Assembly: GCA_963698645.1 (NCBI GenBank)
Contig: CAVORP010000001.1
Location: forward strand, 372,001 to 436,000
DNA from: Ovoidimarina sp963698645
GTDB taxonomy: Bacteria > Pseudomonadota > Alphaproteobacteria > Rhodobacterales > Rhodobacteraceae
DNA length: 64,000 nucleotides
Direction: 5' to 3'
Below are positions 44,678 to 55,112 of the stretch, in pieces. The position numbers and the translations under genes were made by a program. The notes below the pieces were generated by a model. It saw nothing but the letters and a program-made list of their open reading frames with translations. It did not search any database and had not been told where the DNA came from. The first letter of the stretch is position 1; each line of letters begins with the position of its first letter.

Positions 44678-44704
44678 AAAGGGCGCCCGATCGGGGCGCC
44701 CTTT
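44678..44704. terminator. bidirectional terminator between the dehydrogenase and the Do-type protease
   Basis: A perfect 10-bp stem (AAAGGGCGCC with GGCGCCCTTT) and a 7-base loop lie 25 bases after the dehydrogenase stop and 27 bases before the protease stop on the other strand. The A- and T-ends allow it to act in both directions. Confidence 0.85.
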
Positions 44705-44730
44705 CCGGTTAGATTAAGGGGTGAGCGAAA

Positions 44731-46202
44731 TCAGCCCTGATCAAGGGACAGCGCGACAAAGCGCGGATCCCCGGCACGACGCACAAGCAGCAGCAGGGAC
44801 TTGCGCCCTGCATCGCGGGCAGCCTCGATCCGGGCTTCCAGATCGGCGACCGTCGCGACCACCTCTTGCCCGGCCTCGGTGATGACATCACCCGCGCGCA
44901 GGCCCTTTTCGAAGGCCTCGCTGTCCTCGGCCACATCTTCGACCACAAGCCCTTCGGTTCCGTCCGGAAGCCCAAGACCCTCGCGCAGTTCATCGGTCAG
45001 CGTGGTGATCTTCAGGCCCATGATATCAGCCGACATCGGCTCTTCGGTCGCCGGTGCCGATGCAGGCACGGCGCGCTCCGCATCTTCGCGGCGGCCAAGG
45101 GTGACCATCAGGGTCTTCGTCTCTCCGTCACGGAAGACAAGAACCCGGACAGCCTTGCCGACTTCCGCATTGCCGACCTGCCGCACGAGCTCGCGGGTAT
45201 CGGCCACTTCACGGCCATCGAAGGACAGGATGACGTCGCCCTGCTCGATCCCTGCTTCGGCCGCCGGACCTTCCGGCACATCGGTGACCAGCGCACCCGC
45301 AGTGGCTCTCAAGTCCCGATCGCTTCGGCCACATCGTCCGACACGTCCTGGATGCGGACACCCAGCCAGCCGCGGCGGGTTTCGCCGAACTCTTCAAGCT
45401 GCGCGATGACGTTGGTCGCAACACGGCTGGACATGGCAAAGCCGATACCGATCGACCCGCCATTGGGCGACAGGATCGCGGTATTCACGCCGATCACTTC
45501 GCCATTCATGTTGAACAGCGGCCCACCGGAGTTGCCCCGGTTGATGGCGGCGTCGGTCTGGATGTAGTCGTCATAGGTTCCCGACAGCGCGCGACCGCGT
45601 GCCGACACGATACCGGCGGAAACCGAAAAGCCCTGACCGAGGGGGTTGCCCATGGCCATGACCCAATCGCCGACGCGCGACTCGTCCGAGTTGCCCCATG
45701 GGACGAACGCCAAGGGTTCGTCGGCTTCGACCTTCAGCAGGGCGAGGTCGGTGTTGGGATCGGTTCCGACGATGGTCGCTTCAAGTTCGAACCCCTCGAA
45801 GAATTCGATCATGATCTCGTCAGCGCCTTGTATGACGTGATTGTTGGTGACGATATATCCGTCTTCCGAAATCACAAAGCCCGACCCAAGCGCCTGACTA
45901 CGTCGCGGGCGACGCTCGCCATCATCGTTGCGGTCCATGAAATCGCGGAAGAAATCCTCGAAGGGCGATCCATCGGGTACGACGGGAGCCGGTCCGGTAT
46001 TCGCCGCAACCGTGGTCGAGGTCGTGATATTGACCACCGCCGGGCTGACCTTGTCAGCAAGATCGGCGAAGGTGTTGGGTCGGCTCTGGGCACCTGCCAT
46101 CATCGCCTGAGCGAAGACCAACGCAAGCCCTACGAAAAGCACCCAAATGGCCTGCATCGGCGCGGTTCGGGTACGTGCTACTGCGATTGCCTGAGTCTTC
46201 AC
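44731..46202 (-). CDS. periplasmic Do-type serine protease (DegP/MucD family, frameshifted)
   Basis: A 490-residue (corrected) HtrA-family protease with an N-terminal signal/anchor helix (MQAIWVLFVGLALVFAQAMM) and a trypsin-like domain. The catalytic triad is His122 (TNNHVIQ), Asp152 (TDLALLK) and Ser225 (NRGNSGGPLF), all intact. Two PDZ domains follow. The frame breaks at about 45316: a base is missing in a run of C on the plus strand, so AEAIG is followed by a stop while RATAGALVTDVPEG continues in another frame. It is one of two deletions in this window. A GTG start at 46202 has AAAGGGAG upstream. It lies downstream of hflKC. Confidence 0.93.
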
Positions 46203-46380
46203 AGCAATCTCCCTTTCCTGGTGATGGGATCGCGGCTGCTCGGTCGCGATCGTGAAACAGTCTGGTGATAAGATAGGCATGCATTGGTGCAACACAACGC
46301 ATGAAAATGCAGCATCACCGATGTGTGACCGATCTCGGCGATTCTGGAGCGTTGCCGCATGGCCGCATGCCAGAAGGCCG

Positions 46381-46576
46381 TCAGATGCCCAGAGACCGCG
46401 CGATCCAGACCAGCGTTACGCCCAACGCGACCGCTGCCGAGCCCCAACACCCGCCGGGTCTCGGGCGGAATGTTGCGAATGGCTTCGATCACGTCCTCCA
46501 GACGCGAAGGGGCCAGTGCAAGCACCAGCCCCTCGATCACAAAGACAAGTCCGAACCCCAGAAGGAGCCAGCTCAT
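46381..46576 (-). CDS. DUF2065 family small membrane protein (frameshifted)
   Basis: Corrected length is 64 residues. Two hydrophobic segments (WLLLGFGLVFVIEGLVLALAP and GVTLVWIARSLGI) flank a hydrophilic linker with RRVLGL. This is the YjeT/DUF2065 family, usually located next to hflC. The shift lies near 46432-46438 (an extra C on the plus strand), where RVLGLGS would otherwise continue out of frame. Its ATG overlaps the hflC stop (TGATG). Confidence 0.78.
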
Positions 46577-47492
46577 CAGTTCCCCGAAAGCTGACCCGCG
46601 CCAGCATCGGGCCGTGTTCCGCGCCCGCCGCGCCGTCAAGGAATTCGAAGAACTCGCTGTCGGGTGTGATCACCATGGTCGAGTTCGATCCCTGCAACGC
46701 CCGCTCATAGGCCGCCATCGACCGATAGAATTCAAAGAATTCCGGATCGGCGCCAAAGGCTTCGGCAAAGATTCCGTTGCGTTCAGCATCGGCCTCACCG
46801 CGAACGATCTCGCTTTCACGACGCGCCTCCGAGACAAGCTCGACCACGGTCCGGTCGGCCTGCGCCCGGACCCGCTGCGCGGCTTCGCCACCACGGGCGA
46901 TCTCGTCCGCCGCTTCGCGTTCCCGTTCCGCCCGCATCCGCGCGAAGGTGGACTCGAGGTTCTGATCGGGCAGGTTGGTCTGCTTCAACCGGACGTCGAC
47001 AACATCAAGGCCCAGTGCCTGCGCACGCGCTTGGCTCAATCGGCGAATCCGCACCATAAGTGCGGCGCGGTCGGAAGAAAGGATCGTATTCGACGTAACA
47101 CCGGCCGAACCCAGAACCGCCCGCGTCTGGGTGGTCAGGATCGACACAAGCCGGTCCTCGGCGGCACGCAATCCGCCAACGCCCACGGCCTGACGGAACT
47201 GCACAACATCGGCGATCCGGTACCGCGCGAAGGCGTCTACCACCAGACGCCGGTCATCCGACGGCGTGACTTCGATCGTCGGCGTGTCCAGCGACAGGAT
47301 CCGGTCGTCATAACGCACGACTTCCTGAATAAGCGGAATCTTGAAGGCAAGACCGGGATCTTCCTTGACCTGCTTGATCTGACCGAACTGGAGGACAAGC
47401 GCCTTTTCGCGCTCGTCTACGATGAATATCGAGGACATCACCAGGGCAATGGCGACCACGACGATGGGGATAAGAAAAGTTACTTTGCGCAT
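46576..47492 (-). CDS. hflC: HflC, SPFH/band-7 protease modulator (frameshifted)
   Basis: HflC and HflK form a membrane complex that surrounds and modulates the FtsH protease. The protein has one N-terminal helix (FLIPIVVVAIALVMSSIFIV) and a band-7 domain (GIKQVKEDPGLAFKIP-like, here GQIKQVKEDPGLAFKIP). The frame breaks near 46607 through one missing base: EHGP should continue as DAGAGQLSGN and stop at 46576. Corrected length is 305 residues. hflK ends four bases upstream. Confidence 0.94.
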
Positions 47493-47495
47493 GGA

Positions 47496-48656
47496 TCAGT
47501 TCCCCGTCGTGGCGGCGCCGCGGCGCAGTTCGTTAAGCGGAAGGTACGGCACGACGCCCTGCCCCTGACCGCCGGAGTTTTCGTCCAGAATGATCTTGTC
47601 GACCCCTCCGAGAACCCGCTCGAGCGTTTCGAGATAGAGACGTTTGCGCGTGACTTCCGGCGCTTGCTCATATTCGCCGAGAACCGCAAGGAAACGGCTC
47701 GCCTCACCCTGCGCTTCATTCACCACACGCGCCCGGTAACCTTCGGATTCTTCGAGGATCTGGGCGGCTTCACCGCGCGCGCCAGCAAGGACCTGCGCCG
47801 CATAGGCATCGGCCTGACGCTCAAGCCGGTCACGCTGCTGTTCGGCTGCCTGAACTTCGCGGAACGCGTCGATCACCTCTGCCGGCGGGTCCGACTTGTC
47901 GAGGTTGACGAGGACGATGTTGATACCGCTCTCATAGCTGTCCAGCGTCGTCTGGATCAACTCCTGAGCGTTTGCTTCGATAAGACTACGATCCCGGTTC
48001 AGGATCGGGGCCAGTTCCGATGCCGCGATGATTTCGCGCATGGCCGCTTCGGACACCGCCCGCACGGTCTGGCGCGGATCGGCGAGATTGAACAGGAACT
48101 TGGCCGGATCGTTGATGTTCCAGACCACCTGGAAATCGATGTCGACGATGTTCTCGTCGGTCGTCAGCATCAGGCCATCACCGCCCGAAGACCCGGACCG
48201 GCCGGTTCCGATATCCTCGGATTGCTGCCGTGTCACAGGGATCACCTCGTAGGAGACCAGCGGCCAGGGGGCGAAGTTCAGACCGGGGTTCCCGATCGCA
48301 CTGAATTCACCGAGGAAAAGTTCGACCGACTGCTCTTCCGGACGAACCGTGTAGAAAGACGAGAACGCCCACAGCGCCAGCGCCGCGAGGGCGCCAATCC
48401 CGATGGTGCCACGCGACAGGCCCGGGCCTCCGCCCTCGCCGTCAGGTCCGCGAGGACCGCCACCGCGACCCCCCATCAGAACGCGGAGCTGTTCCTGCCC
48501 CTTGCGAACAATTTCATCAATTTCGGGGATCTGCGGGCCTTCGCCACCCGGCTTACGTCCGCCACCGCCACGATTATCGTCGCCGCCGCCCGAGCCATTG
48601 CCCGAGCCGCCGCCTCTGGAGCCACCGCCCCAAGGTCCGCCATTGTTGCTGGCCAT
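47496..48656 (-). CDS. hflK: HflK, SPFH/band-7 protease modulator
   Basis: A 386-residue partner of HflC. A cytosolic, glycine-rich N-terminus (about 70 residues, GGPWGGGSRGGGSG and similar runs) precedes one membrane helix (GIGALAALALWAFSSFYTV) and the band-7 domain, then a coiled-coil (about 290-330, QAAEQQRDRLERQADAY). The start at 48656 (MASNNGGPWGG) is the family norm; 24 in-frame codons upstream look non-coding. It heads the hflK-hflC-DUF2065 run. No frameshift is seen. Confidence 0.96.
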   Translation of the reverse strand: MASNNGGPWGGGSRGGGSGNGSGGGDDNRGGGGRKPGGEGPQIPEIDEIVRKGQEQLRVLMGGRGGGPRGPDGEGGGPGLSRGTIGIGALAALALWAFSSFYTVRPEEQSVELFLGEFSAIGNPGLNFAPWPLVSYEVIPVTRQQSEDIGTGRSGSSGGDGLMLTTDENIVDIDFQVVWNINDPAKFLFNLADPRQTVRAVSEAAMREIIAASELAPILNRDRSLIEANAQELIQTTLDSYESGINIVLVNLDKSDPPAEVIDAFREVQAAEQQRDRLERQADAYAAQVLAGARGEAAQILEESEGYRARVVNEAQGEASRFLAVLGEYEQAPEVTRKRLYLETLERVLGGVDKIILDENSGGQGQGVVPYLPLNELRRGAATTGN

Positions 48657-48741
48657 ATAGGTGTCTTTCCCTTTGTCGGTCAGAGTGTGCGTCATGCGTC
48701 TAACTGTGTGCTGCTGGTCATTTTTCAAGCGGCTTGTCGCC

Positions 48742-50104
48742 TCAAGCCGTCCGAACCGGAGTTCGCATCGTGACCAGCTCTTCCGAGATTGTCGGGTGAA
48801 CCGCGACGGTCCGGTCGAAATCTTCCTTGGTCGCGCCCATCTTTATCGCGACCCCGGCAAGTTGAATAAGCTCGCCCGCGCCATCGGCGACAATGTGACA
48901 CCCCAGGACCTTGCGTGTGTCGGAATCGACGATCAGCTTGAACAAGACCCGGTCGGGGCGATCGATAAAGGCCGTCTGCATGGGCCGGAACGAGGTGCAG
49001 TAGACTTCGATCCTGTGGGACTCGCGGGCTTCCTCTTCGGTCAGGCCGACCGCGCCGTATTCCGGCTGCGTGAAGATGGCCGAAGGGACAAGATCGTGGT
49101 CGGTCGAGGTCTTCTTGCCGCCAAAAACCGTATCGGCAAAGGCATGCCCCTCGCGGATCGCCACCGGGGTCAGGTTGATGCGGTTGGTTACATCGCCCAC
49201 CGCATAGATCGACGGAATGTTCGTCTGGCTATACGCATCGACGACGATCTCGCCGCGCCGGCCCAGTGTCACGCCGGCCTCGTCAAGTCCCATGCCGGCC
49301 GTATTCGGAGCCCGTCCGGTGGCGAACAGCACCTTGTCGAAAACAGCTTCATGGCCGTTCGAAGCCTTGACCCATATCCCGTGCTCGCGCTTCTCCATCT
49401 CGATGATCGTGGTCCCGAGATGGAGATCGATCCCCTTGTCCCGCATCGCTTCGGCGATCAGCCCGCGCGCCTCTTCGTCGAAGCCGCGCAGGATCTGCGC
49501 ACCGCGATAGAATTGGGTGACCTGCGTGCCGAAGCCATTGAAGATACAGGCAAACTCGCAGGCGATATATCCGCCGCCTACGATCAAAAGCCGCTCCGGC
49601 AACGCGTCCAGATGGAACACGTCATTGGACGATATGCCAAGATCGCGCGCCCGCTGGTCGGGGAATTGAACATGCCCGCCGGTCGCCACAAGGATATGTG
49701 CCGCACTCACCGTCCGACCATCGGCCAGACGAACGGTATGCGGATCGGCGATCTCGGCCCGGCAGTCGAAGATCTCGACACCGGCCTTCTCGAGATTCGT
49801 GCGATAGATCTGCTCGAGCCGGTCAAGTTCACTGTGAAGATGGGTGCGAAACCCGTGTCCAGTCGAAAGCGCCGATCCGTGTCTCCCAGCCATAGCTGGC
49901 GGCATCTGCGACCTGCTGCGGATAGGATGAACCGAACACCATGATCTTCTTGGGCACACACCCGCGGATCACGCAGGTGCCCCCCATCCGGCTTTCCTCG
50001 GCCAGCGCCACACGCGCCCCGCCTTCGGAACTTGCGATCCGCGCGGCGCGTACGCCACCCGAACCGCCACCGATCACGAACAGATCATAGTCGAATTCCG
50101 CCAT
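48742..50104 (-). CDS. gor: glutathione-disulfide reductase (frameshifted)
   Basis: Gor reduces oxidised glutathione with NADPH. The N-terminal FAD motif is GGGSGGVRAARIA, and the redox-active pair is Cys44/Cys49 in GGTCVIRGCVPKK. The NAD(P) motif is VGGGYIACEFACIF and the C-terminal catalytic His lies in VAVHPTISEE. The frame breaks near 49853, where an extra C on the plus strand changes DWTRFRTHLH to DWTRVSHPSS. Corrected length is 453 residues. Its ATG overlaps the rpiA stop (TGATG). Confidence 0.94.
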
Positions 50105-50892
50105 CAGTCCGACAAGTCCGAGAACACGTTGTCCGTTTCAAGGAAATCCACGACGCTTTCTTCGGACGTACCTTCGTTGATATCCTTCACCTCGACCCGG
50201 CCATCGCCATGGCCGATGATCACGATATCACAAATATCGATGAACAGCCCGTTCTCGACGACACCCGGAATCTGGTTGATCACCATCGCGAACTGCCGGG
50301 CGTTGCCGATGCGGCCCAGATGCAGATCAAGGATGAAATTGCCCTCGTCGGTCACGAAGGGGCTCTCGCCATTCATCCGGATCGTCGAACTGTCGCCCAG
50401 CACATCGAGCGAGCTCAGCGTCTCCTCGATCAGGGCCTTCGTGGTCTGCCAGCCAAAGGGGACCACCTCGATCGGCAGGGGGAACGCGCCAAGGCTCTCG
50501 ACCTGCTTCGTCTTGTCGGCGATCACGATCATCTGGTCCGATGCGGTCGCCACGATCTTTTCCTGCAGAAGCGCGCCGCCGCCACCCTTGATCAGGTTCA
50601 GTTCGGCGTCGAACTCGTCGGTCCCGTCGATCGTCAGGTCCAGCCACTTCGCCTCGTCCAGACTGACCACATTGATCCCCACCTGGCGGGCAAGCTCGGC
50701 GGTGCGGGTCGATGTGGGCACGCCGGTGATCTTCAGGCCTTCTTCGCGCACCATCTCACCCAGGCACCGCACCAGCCAGGCTGCGGTCGATCCGGTCCCC
50801 AGACCAAGGCGCATGCCGCTCTGAACGTAGTCGCAGGCACGCTTTGCAGCCACGAATTTGGCGGTATCGATAGGCGAAAGTGGTTTGGGCAT
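50104..50892 (-). CDS. rpiA: ribose-5-phosphate isomerase A
   Basis: RpiA interconverts ribose-5-phosphate and ribulose-5-phosphate in the pentose phosphate pathway. The 262-residue protein has GLGTGSTAAWLVRCLGE, the catalytic IDGTDEFDAELNLIKGGGGA block and VDNGLFIDIC-like (here VENGLFIDIC) near the C-terminus. The start is set at the ATG at 50892, not the TTG two codons upstream, because GGAGAG is then correctly spaced. Confidence 0.96.
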   Translation of the reverse strand: MPKPLSPIDTAKFVAAKRACDYVQSGMRLGLGTGSTAAWLVRCLGEMVREEGLKITGVPTSTRTAELARQVGINVVSLDEAKWLDLTIDGTDEFDAELNLIKGGGGALLQEKIVATASDQMIVIADKTKQVESLGAFPLPIEVVPFGWQTTKALIEETLSSLDVLGDSSTIRMNGESPFVTDEGNFILDLHLGRIGNARQFAMVINQIPGVVENGLFIDICDIVIIGHGDGRVEVKDINEGTSEESVVDFLETDNVFSDLSD

Positions 50893-51095
50893 AGGCAAGC
50901 TCTCCGGTCGTATCCGGGGGGCTTATAGGCCGGGTGGCGCGTCGGCGCGAGAGGCAAGACGCATTTTTTGCATTCTCCTGCGCACAGAAATGACGCGCGA
51001 ATATCGCTCCAGCGCACAGGCCCGTCGTTAATGTGCTGGACGCAAGGGACAGAAGTCCCCACTTCTTCCCTCAGGCGCAGAAAAGGGGTTTGGGA

Positions 51096-52470
51096 ATGTT
51101 CCTGTCGGTATTCGACATGTTCAAGGTCGGCATCGGGCCCTCCTCCTCCCATACAATGGGCCCGATGGTCGCCGCCGCGCGCTTTCTCGAGACCTTGCGC
51201 GCCTCACCCTTCACGGCTCACGGCCTTCGGGCCAGCCTGCACGGATCGCTCGCCTTCACCGGCATCGGCCATGCCACGGACCGGGCGGTGATCCTCGGGC
51301 TCGCGGGCTTCGTCCCCGAGACATATGACGCAGAGGCCGCGGAACAGGCTCTCGCCCTCATCCGCGAAACCGGCGTTGTACATCCGGACGGCCTGCCCGC
51401 CATGGCCTTTGCGCCGAAGCAGGATCTGGTATTCGACTATGGCCCAGCCCTGCCCGGCCACGCGAACGGAATGATCCTGATGGCCACCGATGGTCAGGGC
51501 GACGTGATACTTCAGGAAACCTACTTTTCCATTGGCGGCGGCTTCGTGATGACCGAAGCAGAGCTTGCAGCAGGGGCGGAACACGCGCGAAACAGCCGCC
51601 GTTCCCTACCCGTTCAAATCCGCGGCCGAAATGCTCGAGATGTGCACCACGACGGGCAAGTCGGTGGCCGAGTTGAAACGGGCGAACGAACTGACCCGCC
51701 TGTCCACAGAGGCCCTCGATGCCGGCCTCACCCGGCTATGGGACGTGATGAATGCCTGCATCGATCGCGGGCTGTCGGCCCATGGCATCCTGCCCGGCGG
51801 CCTCAACGTGAAACGGCGCGCGGGCGCGATCCATGCGGCGCTGCAGGCCGAACGCGGCATGAACCTGACCGCGCCGCACACCATCAATGACTGGATCTCG
51901 GCCTATGCCATGGCGGTGAACGAGGAAAACGCCGCCGGTGGGCAGGTCGTGACGGCCCCCACAAACGGGGCCGCCGGGGTCGTCCCCGCAACGATCCGCT
52001 ATTACCTCGACCACGTGCCCGGAGCTTCCCGCGCCCGGATCGGGGAATTCCTTCTGACCGCGGCGGCAATCGCCGGGTTGGTCAAGCACAACGCCTCGAT
52101 CTCGGGCGCCGAATGCGGCTGTCAGGCCGAGGTGGGCTCGGCCGCGGCGATGGCCGCCGCGGGGCTTTGCGCCGTTCTCGACGGCACGCCCGAACAGGTC
52201 GAGAATGCCGCCGAAATCGCGCTTGAACACCACCTTGGCATGACCTGCGATCCGGCCAAGGGGCTGGTTCAGGTGCCCTGCATCGAACGCAACGGCCTTG
52301 GCGCGATCAAGGCGATCTCGGCGGCATCGCTCAGCCTCCGCGGGGACGGCACGCATCTTGTCCCGCTCGATGCCTGCATCGAAACCATGCGTCAGACCGG
52401 CGAGGACATGAGCCACAAGTACAAGGAAACCTCCCTTGGCGGCCTCGCGGTGAATATCCCCAACTGCTGA
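51096..52470 (+). CDS. sdaA: L-serine ammonia-lyase (frameshifted)
   Basis: SdaA is the iron-sulfur L-serine dehydratase that makes pyruvate and ammonia. The beta domain (FDMFKVGIGPSSSHTMGPM) and the alpha domain (GAECGCQAEVGSAAAMAA, with two cluster Cys; DPAKGLVQVPCIERN, with a third) are intact. The frame shifts near 51588: AELAAGAEHA passes into ETAAVPYPFKSAAEML through an inserted base. Corrected length is 457 residues, normal for the fused single-chain enzyme. It is divergent from rpiA across 203 bp. Confidence 0.94.
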
Positions 52471-52482
52471 CCGCAGGCGGCC

Positions 52483-54285
52483 CTATTCGCCCAGCGCGAT
52501 CCCTTCGCGGCGCGGATCGGCCCCGCCCTTCAGCCCCTCGGGCGTCACCGCGACGGCATGAAGGCCCGAGTTCAGGGATCGCACACTGGTCTCGTATCCC
52601 ATCGCCTGAAGCTCTTCCTGCAACGCCTCTGCACCCGTGCCCTCCTCGATGTCATAGGTTCCGAACCGGTTCACCAGATGCGGCGCGGCAATCGCGGCCT
52701 GCACATCCATCCCCCAATCCAGATGGGCGATGATCGTCTTGGCCACATAGCCGATGATCCGGCTGCCGCCCGGACTGCCCACCACCAGCACGGGCGTGCC
52801 ATCCTTCAGAACGATGGTCGGCGCCATGGAAGAGCGCGGGCGCTTGCCCGGTTCGACCCGGTTCGCGATCGGGCCAGCCATCGGCATGGGTTCGGAAACT
52901 GAAATCGGTCAGCTCGTTGTTCAGAAGGAAGCCGTTCGTCATCAGCCGCGATCCGAACCCGTTCTCGATCGTCGTCGTCATCGACAGGGCATTTCCGGCC
53001 GCATCGACGATCGAGATATGCGAGGTCGACGGGAACTCGATCGATGCATCCGTCCCCCACATCAGCGCGTGATCGTATTCCGGACTGCCGGCCGTCACTT
53101 CCGGCAGCGCATCGTCACCGGCCAGAAGCGCGCCGCGTTCGGCAAGGTATCCGGGCGCGACCAGACCCTCCACCGGAACCGGCACGAAATCGCTATCGGC
53201 CATGTAGCGCCCGCGATCCGCGAAGGCGAGCCGCGACGCGTCGCCGATCAGCCGCCATGCGTCACCGCTTTCGGCCCCCATCGCCGCAAGATCGTACCCG
53301 CCCAGCATGCCCAGGATCTGGCCCACCGTCAGCGCCCCGGACGATGGCGGCCCCATCCCGCAGACATCATGCGCGCGGTATTCGACACAGACCGCGGGCC
53401 GCTCCAACACCCGGTAGATTGCCAGATCGGCGGCGCTCAGAACGCCGGGGTTTCCCTCGGCCCCGCGTACGGTCGTCACGATATCCTGCGCGATCTGCCC
53501 GGCGTAGATCGCATCCGCCCCTTCCGTCGCCAGCCGCCGCAACGTGGCGGCATATTGCGGGTTGCGAAGCGTGTCGCCCGCCGCCAGAGCCTCGCCGCCC
53601 GGAAAGAAATAGGCCTCGGTCGCCGGGAAGCGCCGCAACCGGTCTTCGCCCTCAACCACAAGTTCGGCAAGACGCGCGGAGACCGCAAACCCTTCATCGG
53701 CAAGCGAAATCGCCTCGTCGAACAGACCGGACCACTCCGCGCTGCCCCAGCGCTCATGGGCCGCCTGCATCAATGCGGGCGTCCCCGGAACGCCCACCGA
53801 ACGTCCACCCACGACCGCATCCCAAAAATCCAGCGGCTCGCCAGCCTCGTCCTGAAACAGGCGCGGCGTTGCCGCCAATGGCGCGGTCTCGCGCCCGTCC
53901 AGCGTCGTCACCTCACCGCTTTCGGCGTCGTACCACACCAGAAACGCACCGCCTCCCAGTCCCGAAGACTGCGGCTCCACAAGCCCCAGAACGGCCTGAA
54001 CCGCCACCATGGCATCGGCCGCGGTGCCGCCCTCGCGCAGCACGCGCGCGCCCGCCTCCACCGCAAGCGGATTCGCCGCCGCCACCATCCAGTTCGTCGG
54101 CATCGACCGGTTGGCCGGCATCCTTGGCGGCAATCGCGGCCCGCGCGGCCTCGGACACGTCCTGAAACACATCGGTGACGCCCCCGGCCTCGGGCGCGAT
54201 CGCGTCGGTCGATTGTTGCGCCAGAACCGGCTGGGCCAGAATTCAATGAAAGAACGGAGGTTGCGCAAATAATGCTGCGGTGCAT
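52483..54285 (-). CDS. ggt: gamma-glutamyltransferase (three frameshifts)
   Basis: GGT cleaves the gamma-glutamyl bond of glutathione in the periplasm and is made as a self-cleaving precursor. Corrected length is 599 residues, with a signal peptide (after correction ending near QPVLA). The catalytic Thr lies in PSTSHISIVD, and NGFLLNNELTDFSF and VEPGKRPRSSMAPTI are family blocks. Frame changes occur near 54242 (extra T, restoring LSLILAQP), near 54098 (extra C, restoring NWMVAAANPLA) and near 52876 (extra A, restoring DGGPIANRVE). All three are insertions. The start at 54285 has GGAGAG upstream. Confidence 0.9.
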
Positions 54286-54421
54286 GGGGCTCTCCATGGG
54301 TATGAAAGGAATATCGAGGCAGCCTGCACCCACAGGCTCAACCTGACAACCCCCGCACACCGTTGCCTTTGTCGGCCATTTTGCTAGGTCTGGCCCAAGC
54401 GCAGCCGCCAGCAGGGAAAAG

Positions 54422-55027
54422 ATGGACAGAACCGGACTGCCTATCGCGCGTCCCGGCATGGTGATCGGGCTTCTCGGCGGCTCCTTCGATCCCGCGCACA
54501 AGGGCCATGCTCATATCACCCGCGAAGCGCTCAAACGGTTCGGGCTCGATCGCGTCTGGTGGCTTGTCTCACCGGGCAACCCGCTGAAGGAAAAGGGCCC
54601 CGCGCCGCTCCCACGCCGCATGAACGCGGCCCGGCAGGTCATGGATCATCCACGCGTCGTGGTCACGGATATCGAATACAGACTGGGCACACGCTATACT
54701 GCCGAGACCCTGAAGGCGCTTCAGGCACTCTATCCGGGCGTCACCTTCGTCTGGCTTATGGGGGCCGACAATTTCGCCACCTTCCACCATTGGGAGAATT
54801 GGGAATGGATCATCGAGAACGTTCCCCTTGGCATTCTGGCCCGCCCCGGTGAACGGATTTCGGCCCGCATGTCGCGCGCAGCAAATCACTATGCCCACCA
54901 TCGCATCCCCGGCAGACAGGCCCTGAGACTGAGCACCGCGCCCGCCCCCCGCTGGTGCTTCGTCAATGTTCCCCTCGACAGCACCTCGTCGACCGAGATC
55001 CGCGAAAAGGGCGGCTGGCAGTCATGA
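54422..55027 (+). CDS. nadD: nicotinate-nucleotide adenylyltransferase
   Basis: NadD adenylylates nicotinate mononucleotide to deamido-NAD. The 201-residue protein has the nucleotidyltransferase motif GGSFDPAHKGHAHIT (HxGH-type), WWLVSPGNPLKEK and WLMGADNFATFHHWENW, and ends with SSTEIREKGG in place of the ISSTxIR motif. Length and motifs are normal. It is divergent from ggt across 136 bp and is followed by dacB 85 bases later. Confidence 0.95.
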   Translation: MDRTGLPIARPGMVIGLLGGSFDPAHKGHAHITREALKRFGLDRVWWLVSPGNPLKEKGPAPLPRRMNAARQVMDHPRVVVTDIEYRLGTRYTAETLKALQALYPGVTFVWLMGADNFATFHHWENWEWIIENVPLGILARPGERISARMSRAANHYAHHRIPGRQALRLSTAPAPRWCFVNVPLDSTSSTEIREKGGWQS

Positions 55028-55112
55028 GCCAAAGCGCCGGGAAAGCCACGTCGGGAAAATTCGCGACATCCGCACCTTGCTGTAGGCCGACGAAGCCGGT
55101 TTACTCCGCACC

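Noticed and set aside
46359..48773. An 804-codon plus-strand open frame opposite hflK/hflC.
   Set aside because: It is a shadow crossing two well-supported genes and has no recognisable domain.
50893..51095. A glycine riboswitch in front of sdaA, suggested by GGGACAG and CTCAGG segments.
   Set aside because: The conserved aptamer core and its tandem arrangement are missing, and the pieces are in the wrong order.
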